Shown one piece after another: positions 6,411-8,488 of a stretch of 8,488 nt of DNA (positions are counted from its first letter, which is position 1; each line of letters starts with the position of its first letter). The stretch covers positions 1 through 8,488 of the forward strand of contig CAYVAU010000058.1 in the NCBI GenBank assembly GCA_964448445.1. Reading direction: 5' to 3'. The notes beneath the pieces are model-generated. The model worked only from the letters and a program-made list of their open reading frames with translations, was not told the DNA's origin and made no database searches. This DNA is from B73-G16 sp964448445. Its GTDB lineage: Bacteria > Desulfobacterota > B13-G15. Made by a program: the position numbers and the translations under genes.

Positions 6411-8348
6411 CTACAGGAGATTTCGGCGCTCGAACTCGGGCACTACGAAATCGAGCCCGTATCGCAAGAGGGTCTCCTTGGTGGGGATACCCTCCTCATT
6501 CCAGCCCTTGAACTTGTAATACTCGTCAAGGAGCTTCCTCTCCAGCTCCGGATCCCGGACCGCCCAGTGGTCCTCGGGGGGCTTGTCGTCCTCGCGACGC
6601 AAGCCCCTTATGTTGTTCATGGCCCTCAGGAGGGTTCGGATCCTGCCGGCCGTCTCCCACAGCTTCTTTTCGTCGTACTCCATTCCCGTGGCAAGGGTTA
6701 TAAAGTGCGGGATGTTGTGTATGTGATAAGCAGGCCCGGCCCCTATCAGCTGATGGGCCCCTGGGACCCCACCGAACTGCCCCCTGAAGGCCGAAAGGAA
6801 CCCGCAGAGGCCGGTGCTGTTGTCAATGTAATGCATCCTCTCGCTCCAGTCACAGACCGCACAGACCCTCTCGATGGGCATCACCTCCCTCTTCTCCCAC
6901 TCCAGGAACCACTGCTTAAACTCCTCGCTCGGCGGGGCAACCCAGTTGTCCACGAAGGCCTTCCTCCCTTCGAGGGTCGGGATGGGATCCTGGGGCCATG
7001 CCCCTTCGATCTGGGTGATGTTCCACTTCTCGTTGGTGGACCACCATATGAAGTATATGGGGTTGAGCTTTCCGAGCTTTATGGGGATCTGCTCGACCTT
7101 CTTTATGGTGTTGTGATCGAACCTCTCGGCACCCCTGCCGATCTTTCTGGCCGCCCAGTAGGTCCCTTCGGCCAGGATGTCTCCCACGCCCTCCCTCTTC
7201 ACTATCTTCTCCATCAGATAATAAAACCTCCCCTTCACATCCTCGGGGAAACCGGGGAGGTCCTCATCGGTGAGGATCCCGTTCTCGTAAAGCTCTATGG
7301 CAAAGGCGATCACCTGAGGGGCCGAATAGGCATCCAGCCCCGAGTCTATGGCCACCGGGAGGATCTCATAGCTGAAATCCAGCTCCTTGAAGGCCGCCAT
7401 GTGGAAGGTATCCTTGGCAAAGCACTTGTAGCCGAAGATGGGTCTCCCAGGATACTTTATGACCAGATGACATTCCTTTGGACAGTTAAAACAGCCTATG
7501 GACCTAAGCTGATATGTCTCCCTTATACGCCTGAAACGGTCCTCCACCTCCTTGGTCCAGTAACCTTTCCTCCTCACCCTCGCGTTGCCCCAAGCGAAGT
7601 TGTTGTGATGGAAGCTGTCATCGTCGCTGTAAGCCATCCAGTCGCCGAGATTGGGATTTTCGGCTATCTCCTTCCTCATCCTCTTGCAGAGCTCAAAAAG
7701 CTCGACGGGATGGGCTGTATAAAGGTCCTTGGTCCCACGGACCACAACCGCCTTGAGGTTCTTGGCCCCCATCACGGCCCCAAGCCCCCCTCTTGAGGCC
7801 GAGTTCCACCCATGCTGTATGTTGGCATAATAGACCCTGTTCTCTCCCGCAGGACCGATAGCAGCTATCTGGGCCCTCGGCTCCCTCAACTCCTCCCTTA
7901 TCAGCCTGAAGGTCTCCATGACCCCCTTTCCCCAGAGATGCTTGGCACTGCGTATCTGAACCTCATCGTTCTCTATCCAGATATAAACCGGCTCGGGGGC
8001 CTGACCCTTTATCACAACCCGATCATAGCCCGCGAACTTCAGCTCCGCCCCGAAGAAGCCCCCCATCATGCTGAAGCCGACAAAGTTGTTGGCCGGAACA
8101 TAAGTGGTCACCACCGTCCGCGTGGCCCCGACCACCGGCGTCCCCACCAAAAGCCCCGCACCAAAGATGATGACGTTCTCCGGAGAAAAGGGATGACAAT
8201 CCAAAGGCGCTTTCTCCCAAAGCACCCTCAAATTGATTCCAAGCCCACCAAGAAAAAGCTCGGTCCAACGGGGATCGGTCTCATACCTCTCAACCCTCCC
8301 CGTCGATAAGTCCACCTCCAACATCACCCCCGTCTCACCATACCTCAT
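6411..8348 (-). CDS. bamB: BamB-like tungsten-dependent aryl-CoA oxidoreductase (AOR family)
   Basis: 645 residues, the usual size for the AOR/BamB family. These enzymes bind a bis-pyranopterin tungsten cofactor and one [4Fe-4S] cluster. Visible features: N-terminal AOR domain with YVPANNFVGFSMMGGFFG (83-100) and SRGGLGAVMGAKNLKAV (185-201); cluster cysteines C286, C289, C293 and a distal C515 (GLCG). Aligned by eye with the Geobacter metallireducens BamB sequence as I remember it, C309 (YKCF) falls on the tungsten-ligating Cys322 and H247 on the catalytic His260; classical aldehyde oxidoreductases lack that Cys ligand. The C-terminus (KGWNEEGIPTKETL) is also BamB-like. Differences are a shorter stretch around 230-246, where the BamB Glu251 has no clear counterpart, and a Gly-rich insertion near 522-538. 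Likely reaction: two-electron reduction of an aryl-CoA, or its reverse; the substrate is unproven. First gene of the operon; start 8348 has a weak, G-rich ribosome site. Confidence 0.87.
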   Translation of the reverse strand: MRYGETGVMLEVDLSTGRVERYETDPRWTELFLGGLGINLRVLWEKAPLDCHPFSPENVIIFGAGLLVGTPVVGATRTVVTTYVPANNFVGFSMMGGFFGAELKFAGYDRVVIKGQAPEPVYIWIENDEVQIRSAKHLWGKGVMETFRLIREELREPRAQIAAIGPAGENRVYYANIQHGWNSASRGGLGAVMGAKNLKAVVVRGTKDLYTAHPVELFELCKRMRKEIAENPNLGDWMAYSDDDSFHHNNFAWGNARVRRKGYWTKEVEDRFRRIRETYQLRSIGCFNCPKECHLVIKYPGRPIFGYKCFAKDTFHMAAFKELDFSYEILPVAIDSGLDAYSAPQVIAFAIELYENGILTDEDLPGFPEDVKGRFYYLMEKIVKREGVGDILAEGTYWAARKIGRGAERFDHNTIKKVEQIPIKLGKLNPIYFIWWSTNEKWNITQIEGAWPQDPIPTLEGRKAFVDNWVAPPSEEFKQWFLEWEKREVMPIERVCAVCDWSERMHYIDNSTGLCGFLSAFRGQFGGVPGAHQLIGAGPAYHIHNIPHFITLATGMEYDEKKLWETAGRIRTLLRAMNNIRGLRREDDKPPEDHWAVRDPELERKLLDEYYKFKGWNEEGIPTKETLLRYGLDFVVPEFERRNLL

Positions 8349-8349
8349 A

Positions 8350-8362
8350 CCCCAACCCCCCT
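8350..8362 (-). promoter_or_regulatory. Weak G-rich ribosome binding site of the bamB-like gene
   Basis: On the minus strand AGGGGGG-TT-GGGG-T leads directly into the ATG at 8348. It only partly matches GGAGG, unlike the strong sites of the downstream genes. The N-terminus MRYGETG matches the BamB family start, so this ATG is kept; the ATG at 8372 upstream is out of frame and soon meets a stop. Confidence 0.5.
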
Positions 8363-8377
8363 ATTGTTCATTTGTAG

Positions 8378-8390
8378 AGAACTTAGTTCT
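8378..8390. promoter_or_regulatory. 13-bp palindrome in operator position
   Basis: AGAACT-T-AGTTCT is a perfect inverted repeat with six-base arms and a one-base centre. It lies just downstream of the candidate -10 and at about the start site, where a repressor would block transcription. With a one-base loop it is not a useful RNA hairpin, so a DNA-binding dimer is the more natural reader. The heptamer AACTTAG inside it occurs again at 8407-8413 within the promoter spacer, 27 bp away, possibly a second half-site. No regulator gene is in the window. Confidence 0.4.
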
Positions 8391-8399
8391 TCTCCAGCA

Positions 8400-8430
8400 A
8401 TTAAATAACTTAGATGTTCCAGTCTGTCAA
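8400..8430 (-). promoter_or_regulatory. Candidate sigma-70 promoter of the bam/hdr operon
   Basis: On the minus strand a perfect -35 hexamer TTGACA (8430-8425) is followed after 19 nt by TTTAAT (8405-8400), five of six matches to the -10 consensus. Transcription would start near 8393, about 45 nt before the bamB-like ATG. The region is AT-richer than the operon, as expected for a promoter. The 19-nt spacer is longer than optimal, which would fit an activated or weak promoter. A 17-nt alternative (TATTTA) fits less well. Confidence 0.5.
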
Positions 8431-8452
8431 TATCTTGTCGGGGCTCGGTACA

Positions 8453-8480
8453 TGTGAGACAGTTTAGCGTCAAATGAGAC
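8453..8480. repeat. Two TGAGAC direct repeats 20 bp apart
   Basis: TGAGAC occurs at 8455-8460 and again at 8475-8480, about two helical turns apart, upstream of the candidate promoter. It could be a tandem activator site, or the end of an insertion sequence: TGTGAGAC at 8453 begins with TG, and IS21-type ends carry internally repeated motifs. The window ends eight bases later, so neither reading can be settled here. Confidence 0.3.
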
Positions 8481-8488
8481 CACCTCCC

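Noticed and set aside
6288..7796. Long plus-strand open frame of 502 codons
   Set aside because: It is antisense to the bamB-like gene, has low-complexity Leu/Pro/Gly content, no family motif and no ribosome site; it is a codon-bias shadow.
6411..8348. Plain aldehyde:ferredoxin oxidoreductase as the best name
   Set aside because: Possible as a database label, but the Cys at 309, the BamB-like C-terminus and the neighbouring BamC/HdrA genes favour the aryl-CoA branch of the family.
1..8488. CRISPR arrays, tRNA or rRNA genes
   Set aside because: No regularly spaced repeats and no cloverleaf or rRNA-like sequence noticed on either strand.

Overview
The window comes from an anaerobic bacterium and is almost entirely one five-gene minus-strand operon (8348 down to 347). 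It encodes a predicted tungsten/iron-sulfur/flavin electron-transfer complex with a membrane anchor. Three features suggest a Desulfobacterota-like (sulfate-reducing or syntrophic) organism: BamB-type tungstoenzyme genes next to Hdr genes, a bacterial-type selenocysteine insertion signal placed directly after an in-frame UGA, and a b/c-type cytochrome membrane subunit. Arginine is mostly encoded by AGG where I read codons, which would fit a thermophile. The lineage is inference; no rRNA or other marker gene is present.

Layout, left to right. Positions 3-317 (+) hold the C-terminal end of a Wzz/GNVR-type polysaccharide chain-length protein that runs off the left edge and is convergent with the operon. 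Read in its own direction (right to left), the operon contains: a BamB-like tungsten oxidoreductase (8348-6411); a BamC-like 12-Cys ferredoxin (6401-5928); a 1011-residue tandem HdrA flavoprotein whose real start is 5928 and which reads through a UGA at 5742-5740 as selenocysteine (5928-2893); a NarI-like membrane cytochrome fused to four [4Fe-4S] motifs including an HdrC-type segment (2876-1158); and HdrB with two complete CCG motifs (1186-347). Genes overlap or are at most 16 nt apart, and nearly all have good Shine-Dalgarno sites, so they are probably co-transcribed. The region upstream of the operon (8349-8488) is AT-richer and holds a candidate promoter (TTGACA, 19-nt spacer, TTTAAT), a 13-bp palindrome in operator position, a repeated AACTTAG heptamer and, at the far edge, two TGAGAC repeats 20 bp apart.

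Proposed working. BamBC would carry out a low-potential two-electron reaction on an aryl-CoA or related thioester, either reducing the ring or, in reverse, oxidising a cyclic dienoyl-CoA. Electrons would pass through the BamC clusters to the selenocysteine HdrA, which may bifurcate or confurcate them. HdrB and the HdrC segment of the fusion would connect HdrA to the quinone pool through b hemes, and possibly to an extracytoplasmic c heme. This differs from the soluble Bam complex of Geobacter: no BamF (MvhD-like) or BamGHI (Nuo-like) gene lies here, and a membrane cytochrome takes their place. The substrate and direction of electron flow cannot be read from the sequence.
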